Notes under the pieces: model-generated | Database searches by the model: none | Seen by the model: only the letters and a program-made list of their open reading frames with translations | What the model was told of the DNA's origin: nothing | Assembly: GCF_007197755.1 (NCBI RefSeq) | Contig: NZ_CP041636.1 | Span: 3,818,001-3,882,000, forward strand | From: Ferrovibrio terrae | GTDB lineage: Bacteria > Pseudomonadota > Alphaproteobacteria > Ferrovibrionales > Ferrovibrionaceae | Length of the DNA stretch: 64,000 bases | Reading direction: 5' to 3' | Position numbers and translations under genes: made by a program | Shown: one piece after another, positions 24,668-34,158 of the stretch | Layout: each line of letters starts with the position of its first letter | Position numbering within the stretch: position 1 is the first letter of the stretch

Positions 24668-24750
24668 CCCGCCCAACCCTAGCCGAAACCTAAAGGAATC
24701 GCGCCCGGCCGCCTGACCCCAGGATGGACCGGGCCTTTTGTGTAAGCCGC

Positions 24751-26571
24751 ATGGACATCCGCAATATCGCCATCATCGCCCACGTCGATCATGGCAAGAC
24801 CACCCTCGTCGACGCCCTGCTGCGCCAGTCCGGCTCGTTCCGCGAGAACCAGCAGGTCGCCGAGCGCGTCATGGACAGCAACGACCTGGAGCGCGAGCGC
24901 GGCATCACCATTCTCGCCAAATGCACCTCGGTCGAGTGGCACGGCACCCGCGTCAATATCGTCGACACCCCCGGCCACGCCGATTTCGGCGGTGAAGTCG
25001 AACGCATCCTGAGCATGGTGGATGGCGTGGTGCTTCTGGTGGATGCCGCCGAAGGCCCGCTGCCGCAGACCAAGTTCGTGCTGGGCAAGGCGCTCGGCCT
25101 CGGCATGCGACCCATCGTCGTGATCAACAAGGTCGATCGTCAGGACGCCCGTCCGGTGGAAGTCCATTCCGAAGTCTTCGACCTGTTCGCCGCGTTGGAT
25201 GCCAGCGAAGACCAGCTCGACTTCCCCTGCATGTTCGCCTCGGGCCGCAGCGGCTGGGCCGATGACAGCCTGGAGGGTCCGCGCAAGGACCTCGCCCCGC
25301 TGTTCGACCTCATCGTGCGCCATGTGCCGGCGCCGACGGTGGAACTCGACAAGCCGTTCCGCATGCTGGTCACCACGCTGGAAGCCGATAACTTCCTCGG
25401 CCGCATCCTCACCGGCCGCATCTATTCGGGTAAGCTGAAGGTCAACACGCCGATCCATTCGCTGCGCGCCGATGGCAGCGAGATCGAAGTTGGTCGTGTC
25501 ACCAAGCTGCTGGCCTTCCGCGGCATCGAGCGCGTGCCGGTGGAAGAAGCCGATGCCGGCGACATCGTCGCCATCGCCGGCCTGACCACCACCACCGTGG
25601 CCGACACCATCTGCGAACCCGCCGTCACCGAGCCGGTGCCGGCCAATCCGATCGACCCGCCGACGCTGGCCATGACCTTCTCGGTCAACAACTCGCCCTT
25701 CGCCGGCAAGGAAGGCAGCAAGGTGCAGAGCCGCGTGATCCGCGACCGCCTGCTGCGTGAGTCCGAGGGCAACGTTGCCATCCACATCCGCGAGACCGAA
25801 GAGAAGGACGCCTTCCAGGTCGCCGGCCGTGGCGAACTGCAGCTCGGCGTGCTGGTCGAAGTGATGCGCCGCGAAGGTTTTGAACTCTCGATCAGCCGCC
25901 CGCGCGTACTGTTCCAGAAGGACGAGAACGGCGACCTGCTCGAGCCGATCGAGGAAGTGCATGTCGACGTCGACGACGCCTATACCGGCGTGGTCGTGGA
26001 AAAGATGTCCTTACGCAAGGCCGAGCTGCGCGACATGCGCCCGTCCGGTGGCGGCAAGACCCGCATCACCTTCCATGCCCCGTCGCGCGGCCTGATCGGC
26101 TATCACGGCGAATTCCTGACCGACACACGCGGCACCGGCATCATGAACAAGCTGTTCCATGGTTACGGCCCGCATCGCGGCGTCATCCCGGGCCGCCGCA
26201 ACGGCGTGCTGATCGCCAACGGCACCGGCGAAACCGTGGCCTATGCGCTGTGGTACATCGAGGAGCGCGGCGCCCTGTTCGTCGATCCGGGCACGCCGGT
26301 CTATGAAGGCATGATCATCGGCGAGAACAGCCGCGACAACGACCTCGAAGTCAATCCGATGAAGGCCAAGCAGCTGACCAACATGCGCGCGTCGGGCAAG
26401 GACGAGGCCGTGCGCCTCACCCCGCCGCGCAAGATGACGCTGGAACAGGCGATCAGCTATATCGGCGACGACGAGCTGGTGGAGGTGACGCCGAAGAGCG
26501 TGCGCATCCGCAAGAAGCTGCTCGATCCGAACGACCGCAAGCGCGCGTCGCGCGCTGCAGACGCCGCCTGA
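24751..26571 (+). CDS. typA: Ribosome-associated GTPase TypA/BipA
   Basis: 606 residues from ATG 24751, which gives the standard [19 protein letters not shown] start and the usual family length; the in-frame ATG at 24724 adds nine unrelated residues. G-motifs: AHVDHGKT (G1), RGITI (G2), DTPGHADFG (G3), NKVDR (G4). Domains II, III, V and the BipA-specific C-terminal domain follow ([18 protein letters not shown], ...[20 protein letters not shown]). It binds the ribosome at low temperature and under stress and assists 50S assembly. It ends at a strong terminator. Confidence 0.97.
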   Translation: MDIRNIAIIAHVDHGKTTLVDALLRQSGSFRENQQVAERVMDSNDLERERGITILAKCTSVEWHGTRVNIVDTPGHADFGGEVERILSMVDGVVLLVDAAEGPLPQTKFVLGKALGLGMRPIVVINKVDRQDARPVEVHSEVFDLFAALDASEDQLDFPCMFASGRSGWADDSLEGPRKDLAPLFDLIVRHVPAPTVELDKPFRMLVTTLEADNFLGRILTGRIYSGKLKVNTPIHSLRADGSEIEVGRVTKLLAFRGIERVPVEEADAGDIVAIAGLTTTTVADTICEPAVTEPVPANPIDPPTLAMTFSVNNSPFAGKEGSKVQSRVIRDRLLRESEGNVAIHIRETEEKDAFQVAGRGELQLGVLVEVMRREGFELSISRPRVLFQKDENGDLLEPIEEVHVDVDDAYTGVVVEKMSLRKAELRDMRPSGGGKTRITFHAPSRGLIGYHGEFLTDTRGTGIMNKLFHGYGPHRGVIPGRRNGVLIANGTGETVAYALWYIEERGALFVDPGTPVYEGMIIGENSRDNDLEVNPMKAKQLTNMRASGKDEAVRLTPPRKMTLEQAISYIGDDELVEVTPKSVRIRKKLLDPNDRKRASRAADAA

Positions 26572-26596
26572 AAATCTGACCAACTCTTCTGTGGAT

Positions 26597-26624
26597 AAGG
26601 CCGGGCAATGCCCGGCCTTTTCTT
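26597..26624 (+). terminator. Rho-independent terminator of typA
   Basis: Perfect 10-bp stem AAGGCCGGGC (26597-26606) and GCCCGGCCTT (26610-26619) with a 3-nt loop, followed by TTCTTG. It begins 25 bp after the typA stop. Confidence 0.9.
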
Positions 26625-26827
26625 GTGTAGCCGGCGGGTAAAATAGTCCGTAAACGGTTGATCTGCCGTTACTTTCGGCCAAGCCGCGCTTTGCATATTA
26701 ACGTTTATTACAAATCACTAAATACAACTTAAGCCAGATATTCTCTTGAGAAGTGTTTTCGACTTTGGGAGTATACGACCAGAAATAGCCCGCCCAACGG
26801 TGCACCGCCCCTCCCCAGGAGCAGCCG

Positions 26828-27391
26828 ATGACAAAACCGGCCCTGAACCTGCAAAGCCTCCGCTTCCTCGTCGCGGACGGCAACAGCTACTTCCAGAGCA
26901 TCCTGTACGGCATCCTGCATGCCCTCGGCGCGCAGCACATCGCTGTTACCGGTAACGGTGACGAGGCGCTGGCTCACAGCCGCGCCGGCGTGACCGACCT
27001 GCTGATCTGTGACTGGAATCTGCCGCAGCTCGATGGCTTCGACCTCGTCCGGCGTATCCGCGAAGACAATCACAATCCCAACCGCCATACGCCGGTGATC
27101 GTGCTGACCAGCCATGCGCGGGCGCAGAATGTCGAGCGGGCGCGCGACTGCGGCGCCAACCTGGTGCTGGCCAAACCGATCTCGCCGAAGATGATCTACG
27201 ACCGCCTGCTCTGGATCGCGGAAGATCCGCGTCCCTTCGTGCTGACACGGAGCTATATCGGGCCGGACCGCCGCTTCAAGGAAGGCCCGCCGCTGGGCGA
27301 TGCGGATCGTCGTGTCGCAGGCGCGTCGGCGGCCGCACCTCCGGCGCAGATTCGTGTCGCGCCAGTGCGCGCGCCGGCGCTGACGCATTGA
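26828..27391 (+). CDS. Single-domain response regulator with short C-terminal extension
   Basis: 187 residues. REC domain at about 10-130: LRFLVADGNS (only one acidic residue where most have two), phospho-acceptor Asp62 in LLICDWNLPQLDG, Thr94 in VLTS and Lys116 in LAKPIS. The tail carries YIGPDRRFKEGP, a motif typical of this alphaproteobacterial subgroup, and a Pro/Ala-rich end. No output domain. The following gene, overlapping its stop if it starts at TTG 27388, encodes an HPt-like protein, so the pair looks like a signalling module lacking a local histidine kinase. Confidence 0.9.
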   Translation: MTKPALNLQSLRFLVADGNSYFQSILYGILHALGAQHIAVTGNGDEALAHSRAGVTDLLICDWNLPQLDGFDLVRRIREDNHNPNRHTPVIVLTSHARAQNVERARDCGANLVLAKPISPKMIYDRLLWIAEDPRPFVLTRSYIGPDRRFKEGPPLGDADRRVAGASAAAPPAQIRVAPVRAPALTH

Positions 27392-27399
27392 GCACGACA

Positions 27400-27975
27400 A
27401 TGAGTAACGACGTGAAAACCGGCGAAACTGACACCACTGCGGCGTCACCGCCAACCGAAGTGCAGATTCTCAGGATCAAGTCGCGCTTCGCCATGCTGGC
27501 GCTGCGCGAGGGCGGCAAGCCGGCTGCCGTAGCGCTGAAGGCTGCCGAGGCCTTCCTGCAGGGCGAGCGCAGCCGCTATCACGGCTGGGTCAGCGATGCG
27601 CTGCAGCAGCTCGACCGGATGCTCGATGAACTTCCAGGCAGCATTCCTGAAGCGCTGCAGTCGGCCTATGGCCTGGCGATGCAGGTCCGCGACCTCGGTG
27701 GCACGTTCAATGCCCCGCTGGTCACCGAAGCCGCCGACAGCATGTGCGAGTTGCTGTATCGCCTGCATGCCGCGGGGCTCTATAACGCGCAGGCCATCGC
27801 CACGCATCAGTCTGTGCTGCGGCTGGTCTGTGCGGCCGACCAGGGCCATGCCACGCCCGCCGGAATGCTGGAAATGCTGGCCGGGTTGAAGCAGATCGTG
27901 GCGAAATTCCCGCGCCCGCAGCCGCCGGCCAAACTCAAGCCGGCCGCGGAAGCCGCAGCGGCCCAGCCGCACTAA
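27400..27975 (+). CDS. Degenerate HPt-like partner of the response regulator
   Basis: 191 residues from ATG 27400 (an alternative TTG at 27388 overlaps the regulator stop). A helical region at about 60-150 resembles the HPt-like proteins that accompany this REC type. They carry a phosphorylatable His in a HDLKGQGGTF-type motif. Here that place reads QVRDLGGTFNAPLVTEAAD (about 95-113) with no His. It therefore cannot be a normal phosphotransfer protein and may be a docking or inhibitory partner. The C-terminus is Pro/Ala/Lys-rich. Confidence 0.75.
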   Translation: MSNDVKTGETDTTAASPPTEVQILRIKSRFAMLALREGGKPAAVALKAAEAFLQGERSRYHGWVSDALQQLDRMLDELPGSIPEALQSAYGLAMQVRDLGGTFNAPLVTEAADSMCELLYRLHAAGLYNAQAIATHQSVLRLVCAADQGHATPAGMLEMLAGLKQIVAKFPRPQPPAKLKPAAEAAAAQPH

Positions 27976-27993
27976 GACCGGCGCGCTGGGGCC

Positions 27994-28743
27994 TTATTCT
28001 TTCACGCTCGCGCAGTAACGCGTGGACGAGCGGATTTTCGCGCAGGCCGCATCGGCATCCTTGCGTTCGGCAAAGCCGACCAGCACCAGCCGCGCGAATG
28101 AACCGCGGGCGGAAGTATCGACCCACTCGACCAGCGGATCGTATTGGCCGTAGAGCGACGGATTGCCCCGCAGCAGTTCCTGCCATTCGTTGATCGCTGC
28201 AGACTCCGTGCGGTGCGAAGCGAGATGCGCACGCCAGCCTGCCGTCGCGGCAGCACCCGCATCCTGCATGTTGCCGGCCATGACTGCCGCTGATGGCACA
28301 TAACCGGCCGGCAATGCCGGCGCGCTGGCGACCACGACGGGAGCGGCGGCCGGCGTCGCAGAATTCGTGGCGGTTGCCGCTGTGCGCCCTGCCGCTGTGC
28401 GTGGCATCGGTGCGGAGGGCTTGGCGGCGGGTGACGGCGCTTTTGCGGCGGCAACGCGGTCGGCTGCTTCGGCCTCGGCTGCCAGCTTTTCGGGATCCTG
28501 GTAATTGACCGGCGCGGTGTTGCCCTGGTTGCGCGCCTGGGTGCTGGCGGCGCGCTGCGCGGCCCAGTTGGCCTGCGACACCGAACCGGGCGGCGGCATC
28601 GCCACTTCCTCGCGCGGCGGATCGACCGGATACATGCCGAGGTTTTTCTGCAGCTCGTAGGAGCCCTGCTTGAAATCCTCGCAGCCGGCCAGCAGGCCAG
28701 TGGCAAGCAACAGCGCAATGACGTTACGGCAAGTCATGGACAT
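27994..28743 (-). CDS. Putative lipoprotein with C-terminal SPOR domain
   Basis: 249 residues. Lipoprotein signal sequence with lipobox LLAGC (Cys21). A long Ala/Pro-rich linker runs from about 60 to 165. The last 75 residues (AGWRAHLASHRTESAAINEWQELL, FARLVLVGFAERKDADAACAKI; split here) fit the SPOR fold, which binds denuded glycan strands at division sites. This suggests a periplasmic, cell-envelope role. Start at 28743 is preceded by a GAAGGA-type ribosome site. Convergent with the two-gene REC module. Confidence 0.82.
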   Translation of the reverse strand: MSMTCRNVIALLLATGLLAGCEDFKQGSYELQKNLGMYPVDPPREEVAMPPPGSVSQANWAAQRAASTQARNQGNTAPVNYQDPEKLAAEAEAADRVAAAKAPSPAAKPSAPMPRTAAGRTAATATNSATPAAAPVVVASAPALPAGYVPSAAVMAGNMQDAGAAATAGWRAHLASHRTESAAINEWQELLRGNPSLYGQYDPLVEWVDTSARGSFARLVLVGFAERKDADAACAKIRSSTRYCASVKE

Positions 28744-28830
28744 TCCTTCTGAAGGCCCGTTCGGCCCCCATTTTAGGCTTATGCAGGATGCCCGGCCAAG
28801 GTAGAAACATGGTTAAGACGAGGAGGAATC

Positions 28831-29052
28831 ATGCCCAGTATCGACATCAAGGCCGAAGTGACCGGCAAAGTCTGGAAGCTGGAGGCCGCCATCGGCGCCA
28901 GTCTGGCCGCCGGCGACACCGTGATGATCCTTGAATCGATGAAGATGGAGATTCCGGTCGAGGCGCCCAAGGCGGGCAGGCTGGCGGCCGTGACCGTCGC
29001 CGAGGGCGACAGCGTCAAGGAAGGCCAGGTTCTGGCCAGGCTCGAGGTCTAA
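28831..29052 (+). CDS. Free-standing biotinyl/lipoyl carrier protein
   Basis: 73 residues, a complete biotinyl domain: AEVTGKVWKLEAAIGASLAAGD, then ESMKME with the biotinylatable Lys (Lys37 by count), then PKAGRLAAVTVAEGDSVKEGQ. GAGGAGG precedes the ATG. Such small BCCP-like proteins work with acyl-CoA or urea carboxylases. No biotin carboxylase lies adjacent; an unpartnered carboxyltransferase is encoded at 48902-50449, but there is no direct evidence that the two work together. Confidence 0.9.
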   Translation: MPSIDIKAEVTGKVWKLEAAIGASLAAGDTVMILESMKMEIPVEAPKAGRLAAVTVAEGDSVKEGQVLARLEV

Positions 29053-29057
29053 GCCGT

Positions 29058-29621
29058 TCAGTCCTGCTCCGGCCCGGTCCAGTGCCGGCGGATCAGCGGC
29101 AGCTGCGCGACCGAGAACAGCACGGTCAGGCCGATCAGACCGAAGACCTTGAAGCCGACCCAGAACTCCTCGCTCTGCGTGCGCCAGACCGCCTCGTTGA
29201 GCACCGCCAGCAGGATGAAGAACAGCCCCCAGCGCAAGGAGAGCGCACGCCAGCCGGCCTCGCTCACCGTGATCGACTTGCCGAGCACTTTCTGTAGCGG
29301 AAGTTTGCCGACGACAAGTCCACCAAGCAGGATCGCGGCGAAGATCGCATTCACGATAGTCGGTTTCATCTTGATGAAGCTGTCATCCTGCAACCACAGA
29401 GTCAGCCCGCCGAAGATGCCGACGCCGGCTGCTGCGATGACCGCCAGCCACGGCAGGCGTCGCAGGAGCAGCCACGACAACACCAGGCCCACAACGGTGG
29501 CCACCAGCAATGCCGCCGTCGCCGGCATCAGGCCCTTGCCGAGATAGACCACGAAGAACAGCGCCAGCGGCCCGTATTCGGTGGCGGGCTGCAGCCAGCG
29601 CGGTGCGGTGCGTTCGGTCAC
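29058..29621 (-). CDS. yciB: Inner-membrane septation protein, YciB/IspZ family
   Basis: 187 residues with five or six hydrophobic helices. Family features: EYGPLALFFVVYLGKG near the N-terminus, MKPTIVNAIFAAILLGG with GKLPLQKVLG, and WRALSLRWGLFFILLAVLNE. It starts at GTG 29621, which overlaps the stop of the upstream aldolase/dehydrogenase gene (GTGA), so it is translationally coupled. YciB is linked to envelope synthesis and septation. Confidence 0.92.
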   Translation of the reverse strand: MTERTAPRWLQPATEYGPLALFFVVYLGKGLMPATAALLVATVVGLVLSWLLLRRLPWLAVIAAAGVGIFGGLTLWLQDDSFIKMKPTIVNAIFAAILLGGLVVGKLPLQKVLGKSITVSEAGWRALSLRWGLFFILLAVLNEAVWRTQSEEFWVGFKVFGLIGLTVLFSVAQLPLIRRHWTGPEQD

Positions 29622-31672
29622 CGCAGAGCCGCCGCGATATTGCCGCCATCCACCGTGGCCACCGCTGCGGTCGTCTTGGCGGCGACGGCCAGCTGTACGA
29701 AGGCCTGCGCCACATCGGCGGCCTTCACTTCACGGGCAAGAAGATTCCCCGACATGTAATCCTTCTCGGACACGCCGCGCGCCTTGGAGCGCTTGGCCAC
29801 CATCTCGTCGGTCAGCAGGCCGGAGCGGATGCGGTCGGCATTCACGGCTGATGACCGGATACCCTGCGCGCCGTAATCCAGCGCATACTGGCGCGACAGG
29901 AACAGCGTCGCGGCTTTCGGCAAACCATACGGGCCGAAATCGAGGCCCGGATTGACTGCCTGCTTGGACGCGTTGAACAGCAGGCAGCCGCCGGTTGTCT
30001 GCGCCAGCATGATCTTCACGGCCGCTTGCGCCACCGCCTGGTGGCTGAAGAAGTTCAGCTCGAAGGACTTGCGCAGCAATTCGTCGGAGACATCGCCGAT
30101 CTTGCCGCCCCAGGCATTGCCGGCATTGGAGACGACGATATCGACGCCGCCGAAATGCTGCGCGACTTTCGCGAAAGCCGCCTGCACCGCCTTCGGGTCG
30201 GTGACATCGCAGGCCACGCCGATGCCGCCGAGCTTCTTGGCAATTTCAGTGGCCTTGGCGCCATCGAGATCGAAGACCGCAACTTCGGCGCCCTCAGCCG
30301 CCATCGCCTTGGCGGTAGCCGCGCCAATCGCGCCCGCACCACCGGTGACAACCACGACCTGACGCGACAGCGGCTTCTCGCCGCCCTTGCCCAGCTTGGC
30401 CTGTTCCAGCGACCAGTATTCGACATCGAAAATGTCGCGTTCCTTGATACTCGTGAACCGCCCGATGGCTTCGGCTTTAGTGATGATGCTGACCGCCATC
30501 TCGGCCACATCACCGGCGATCACGGCATCCTTGCGGGTCTTGCCGACGCCGACCAGACCAAGGCCCGGGATCAGCAGCGCGCGCGGCATCGGATCGAGCA
30601 TGATCTTCTTCGGCACCGCCTTGGCATTGTGGCGCTCGAAGTAGGCCGTGTATTTCTTGATATAGGCATCGACCACCTTCTTCGCCTCGGCCTTGAAGGC
30701 GTCGAGCTTGCCGGCTTCGGCGGCCGGCAGCACCAGCGGCCAGGGCTTGGTGCGGATCACGTGATCCGGCGTCACCGTGCCGGCCTGGCTGTAACGCATC
30801 ACATCCTTGCCGCGCGCAAAGGCCTGGATCTCGGCGCTGTCGCGCAGGTTGAAGACCCAGCGCGTAACAGCGCCGTCATCGTTGCCCGGAATGCTGAGCA
30901 GGCCGCGCAGGATCGGCAGCACATCTTCGGCAGCGGCCAGCTTCTTGGGCAGTGCACGCGCCGGCGTGAATACCGTCTTTTTGCCCTTGGCCAGATGACG
31001 CTCGGCCTTCGAGACGAATTCGATCATCAGGTCGTAGGCCTCCTTCGCCGTCTCGGCGAAGGTGAAGATGCCGTGCTTGAGCAGGATCAGGCCCTGACAC
31101 TCCGGGTTGGCCTTGAACGCCGCCGCCGCCTTCTTGGCGAGGCCGAAGCCGGGCATCTCGTAGTCCACCAGCGCAACGCGATTTCCATAAAGCTTCTTGC
31201 AGATGGCATCACCGTCGGGCTGATCGGTGATCGCCAGCACCGCCGAGGCATGGGTGTGGTCGATGAACTTGTGCGGCAGGAATGCGTGGAACAGCGTTTC
31301 GACCGACGGATTGGGAGACGTGCTATCCAGCAGGTTGCAGCGCTGGATGTTGACCATGTCTTCGTCGGTCAGCTGCTTCAGGGCAATCAGCTCCTGCAAC
31401 GGCGCCAGGCGCACCGCGGGCAGACCCGGCGGTTCGATCACCGCCATGTCCCAGCCAGACCCCTTGACGCAGAGCACATCCACCGGCTTGCCGAGCGGAT
31501 CTGGCATCGAGGTCTTCACCGAGGTATTGCCGCCGCCATGCTGCACCAGGTCGGGCACGCCGCCGAGCAGGCGGGTCGTGTAGGTGCGCAAAGCCAGATC
31601 CCGGTTCACGCCCTGCTTGGCGTAATGGGCAATCGCCGCCTTGGCGTCGCGGTCGGACCAGAGATTCTTCAT
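29618..31672 (-). CDS. Bifunctional class II aldolase / short-chain dehydrogenase (RhaD-type fusion)
   Basis: 684 residues from ATG 31672 (AGGA 8 nt upstream; an ATG at 31699 is less likely). The N-terminal half is a class II aldolase/adducin domain (HGGGNTSVK, then HTHASAV with zinc-ligand His residues). The C-terminal half, from about 430, is an SDR: VVTGGAGAIGAA (NAD site), VSNAGNAWGG and YGLPKAA with the catalytic Tyr/Lys. This is the known rhamnulose-1-phosphate aldolase/lactaldehyde dehydrogenase-type fusion, but no rhamnose genes are nearby, so the substrate is uncertain. Confidence 0.92.
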   Translation of the reverse strand: MKNLWSDRDAKAAIAHYAKQGVNRDLALRTYTTRLLGGVPDLVQHGGGNTSVKTSMPDPLGKPVDVLCVKGSGWDMAVIEPPGLPAVRLAPLQELIALKQLTDEDMVNIQRCNLLDSTSPNPSVETLFHAFLPHKFIDHTHASAVLAITDQPDGDAICKKLYGNRVALVDYEMPGFGLAKKAAAAFKANPECQGLILLKHGIFTFAETAKEAYDLMIEFVSKAERHLAKGKKTVFTPARALPKKLAAAEDVLPILRGLLSIPGNDDGAVTRWVFNLRDSAEIQAFARGKDVMRYSQAGTVTPDHVIRTKPWPLVLPAAEAGKLDAFKAEAKKVVDAYIKKYTAYFERHNAKAVPKKIMLDPMPRALLIPGLGLVGVGKTRKDAVIAGDVAEMAVSIITKAEAIGRFTSIKERDIFDVEYWSLEQAKLGKGGEKPLSRQVVVVTGGAGAIGAATAKAMAAEGAEVAVFDLDGAKATEIAKKLGGIGVACDVTDPKAVQAAFAKVAQHFGGVDIVVSNAGNAWGGKIGDVSDELLRKSFELNFFSHQAVAQAAVKIMLAQTTGGCLLFNASKQAVNPGLDFGPYGLPKAATLFLSRQYALDYGAQGIRSSAVNADRIRSGLLTDEMVAKRSKARGVSEKDYMSGNLLAREVKAADVAQAFVQLAVAAKTTAAVATVDGGNIAAALR

Positions 31673-31708
31673 GGGGCAGTTCCTAACTTCCAACGTCAAA
31701 ATTTAACT

Positions 31709-31775
31709 CGTCATTCCCGCGCAAGCGGGAATCCGGCAACCGAAAGACTGGGCTCCCGCTTTCGCGGCAGCGACG
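31709..31775. repeat. REP-like palindromic repeat, second type
   Basis: Left arm CGTCATTCCCGCGCAAGC (hairpin with GCGGGAATCC) and a right arm from 31751 (GGCTCCCGCTTTCGCGGC, ending GCGACG) are imperfect inverted copies around a 17-bp spacer. The pattern is that of the common CGTCATTCCCGC dispersed repeat. It fills the gap between the aldolase and mtnA genes and differs from the element at 9911. Confidence 0.75.
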
Positions 31776-31781
31776 GACTGA

Positions 31782-32876
31782 CTACGCAAACTCGGGGTAC
31801 AGTTTCGTCAAACCAGCTTCCGACGCCGCGCAGACGCCGCGTTCGGTGATCAGGCCGGTGACCAGACGCGCCGGCGTGACGTCGAAGCCGAAATTGGCGG
31901 CCTTGCTGCCTTCCGGCGTGATGGTCACCGGCACGATCTCGCCGTCTGAGGTCCGGCCGCTCATCACGGTGACCTCTTCCTGCGCGCGCTCCTCGATGGG
32001 AATTTCCTTCACGCCGTCGCGGATGGTCCAGTCGATGGTGGAATGCGGCAGCGCCACGTAGAAGGGCACGCCATTGTCATGCGCGGCCAGCGCCTTCAGA
32101 TACGTGCCGATCTTGTTGCAGACATCGCCTTCGCGCGTGGTTCGGTCGGTGCCGACGATGCACATATCGACGCTGCCATGCTGCATCAGGTGGCCCCCGG
32201 CATTGTCGACGATCACGGTATGCGGCACGCCATGGCTGTTCAGTTCCCAGGCGGTGAGCGATGCGCCCTGGTTACGCGGCCGCGTCTCGTCGACCCAGAC
32301 ATGCACGGGGATGCCGGCGTCATGCGCCTTGTAGATCGGCGCAATCGCGGTGCCCCAATCCACCGTGGCGAGCCAGCCGGCGTTGCAGTGGGTCAGGATA
32401 TTGATCGTGCGCTTGCGCCCGGCCTTTTCATACAGCGCGTCGATGATCTTCAGGCCGTGGTCGCCGATCGAGGAGCAGGTTGCCACATCGTCATCGGCGA
32501 TCTCGGCCGCGACCTGATAGGCAATCGCGGCGCGGCTGGACGTCGGCTGGTTGTGCAGCGCGTTGCGCACGCGATCCAGTGCCCATTTCAGGTTGATCGC
32601 CGTCGGCCGCGTCTCGTTGATGACCGTGTGGGCCTTTTCCAGCATCGCATCCGAGGGATCGGCTCGCATCGCCAGCGCCAGACCATAGGCGCCGGTGGCG
32701 CCGATCAGCGGGGCGCCGCGCACGATCATCGCCTTGATCGCATGCGCCGCCTCTTCCCACGAGGTCAGGTTCGTGGTCACAAAGGCATGCGGCAGCTTGG
32801 TCTGGTCGATGATGCCGACCGACCAGCCGTCGCCGTTGACCCAGATCGTGCGGTAAGCTACGCCCTTAACCTTCAT
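31782..32876 (-). CDS. mtnA: S-methyl-5-thioribose-1-phosphate isomerase
   Basis: 364 residues from ATG 32876; an ATG at 32939 adds a poor 21-residue prefix. Family motifs: [12 protein letters not shown], the catalytic Cys in THCNAG and the catalytic Asp in [10 protein letters not shown], then NKIGTY. It isomerises methylthioribose-1-phosphate to methylthioribulose-1-phosphate in methionine salvage, a cytosolic pathway tied to polyamine synthesis. No other mtn genes are adjacent. The aldolase/SDR fusion 100 bp away is class II, the same superfamily as MtnB, but is not that enzyme. Confidence 0.93.
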   Translation of the reverse strand: MKVKGVAYRTIWVNGDGWSVGIIDQTKLPHAFVTTNLTSWEEAAHAIKAMIVRGAPLIGATGAYGLALAMRADPSDAMLEKAHTVINETRPTAINLKWALDRVRNALHNQPTSSRAAIAYQVAAEIADDDVATCSSIGDHGLKIIDALYEKAGRKRTINILTHCNAGWLATVDWGTAIAPIYKAHDAGIPVHVWVDETRPRNQGASLTAWELNSHGVPHTVIVDNAGGHLMQHGSVDMCIVGTDRTTREGDVCNKIGTYLKALAAHDNGVPFYVALPHSTIDWTIRDGVKEIPIEERAQEEVTVMSGRTSDGEIVPVTITPEGSKAANFGFDVTPARLVTGLITERGVCAASEAGLTKLYPEFA

Positions 32877-32985
32877 GTCCCGCCCTGCAAATGGCCCGAA
32901 AATCGCGCGGAAAGTAGCGGACCCGGCCCTGTGGGGCAATGCCGGATGCCGGCCAAAAGCCGCCTTGTCACACAGGTTTCGCTGA

Positions 32986-34158
32986 ATGTTGCCAGTCCTG
33001 CTGCTGACTGTCGTGATCGACCTGATCGGCTTCGGGCTGATCCTGCCGTTGCTGCCGTTTTATGCCACCAGTTTCGGCGCATCTCCGGTCACCATCGCCT
33101 TTTTGGCGGCCGTGTTCTCCATTGCACAGTTCCTGTCCGCCACACCGCTGGGCGGCCTTTCCGACCGCCTGGGACGCCGCCCGGTTTTCCTCTGCTGCAT
33201 GGTGCTCACCGTGATCGGCTATGTCTGGCTGGCCTCAGCCGACAGCCTGCTCGGCATTTTCCTCGCGCGCACCGTGGCCGGCATCGGCAGCGGCAAGATT
33301 TCGATTGCCCGCGCCATCATCGCCGACAGCACGCCGCCCGAGCAGCGCGCCCGCGGCATGGGCCTGATCGGCGGCGCTTTCGGTATCGGCATGATCCTGG
33401 GTCCGCTGATCGGCGGCCTGCTGATCGGCCCCGATCCGCTGCAGCCGAACTATGCCCTGCCCGCCATGGCCGCCGCCGCCACGTCGGGCATCGCGCTCGT
33501 GCTGGCGTTCTTCACCGTGCGTGAAACCCGGCCGGGCGCGGCGCAACCACTGACCGGCCTGAGGTTATGGCGCAACCCCTTCGCACCGCTGTCGCAGCTC
33601 AACCGCGTGGTGCTGGCGCTGATCGCGATCAACTTCAGCATCAACTTCGTGTTTTCCCAGGTCGAAGTGCTGTTCCCGCTGTTCTCCGCCGCGCGGCTCG
33701 ACTGGCATGCCTATGAAGTCGGCATCGCCTTCACTTTCATCGGCACCATCGTGCTCTGCATGCAGGGCTTCCTGATCGGGCCACTGACCCGGCTGTTCGG
33801 CGAGCGCAAGCTGCTGACCATGGGCATGATCAACCTCGCCGCCGGCACGGCGATGGCACACTGGATCGTCTCCACGCCGATGATGGGCCTGTCGATCATT
33901 CTCACCGCCTCCGGCGTGGCGATGATCGGCCCCACCATCAACAGCCTGGCCTCGCGCAGCGCTGAAGTCACACAGCAGGGCATTGCGCTCGGCACCATGG
34001 AATCGCTGGCGGCTCTGGGCCGCACCTTCGGACCACTCTGGGGCGGCTGGCTGTTCGACCGCATCGGCATCAACGTGCCCTACTGGATCGGTGGCGCCCT
34101 CCTGATCGTCACGCTGGCGCTGGGCTGGCGTTCAATCAATCCGAAGGATCCATCATGA
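32986..34158 (+). CDS. MFS transporter, TetA/arabinose-efflux-like
   Basis: 390 residues, 12 helices. Motif A is [12 protein letters not shown], and helix 1 reads [19 protein letters not shown], as in the TetA(B/C)-like DHA1 group. [19 protein letters not shown] is motif C of antiporters. It probably expels a drug or metabolite. The stop overlaps the start of the quinone reductase gene by 4 bp (ATGA). Confidence 0.92.
   Translation: MLPVLLLTVVIDLIGFGLILPLLPFYATSFGASPVTIAFLAAVFSIAQFLSATPLGGLSDRLGRRPVFLCCMVLTVIGYVWLASADSLLGIFLARTVAGIGSGKISIARAIIADSTPPEQRARGMGLIGGAFGIGMILGPLIGGLLIGPDPLQPNYALPAMAAAATSGIALVLAFFTVRETRPGAAQPLTGLRLWRNPFAPLSQLNRVVLALIAINFSINFVFSQVEVLFPLFSAARLDWHAYEVGIAFTFIGTIVLCMQGFLIGPLTRLFGERKLLTMGMINLAAGTAMAHWIVSTPMMGLSIILTASGVAMIGPTINSLASRSAEVTQQGIALGTMESLAALGRTFGPLWGGWLFDRIGINVPYWIGGALLIVTLALGWRSINPKDPS

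Noticed and set aside
24476-24682. A 68-codon plus-strand frame in the gap before typA.
   Set aside because: No ribosome site, no family pattern, and it would overlap the typA promoter region.
28831-29052. Calling the carrier AccB of fatty acid synthesis.
   Set aside because: AccB is about twice as long with a Pro/Ala linker, and accC is normally adjacent; neither is seen.
30026-31849. A 607-codon plus-strand open frame across the aldolase/dehydrogenase fusion.
   Set aside because: The minus-strand product has catalytic motifs of two known domains; the plus frame has none.
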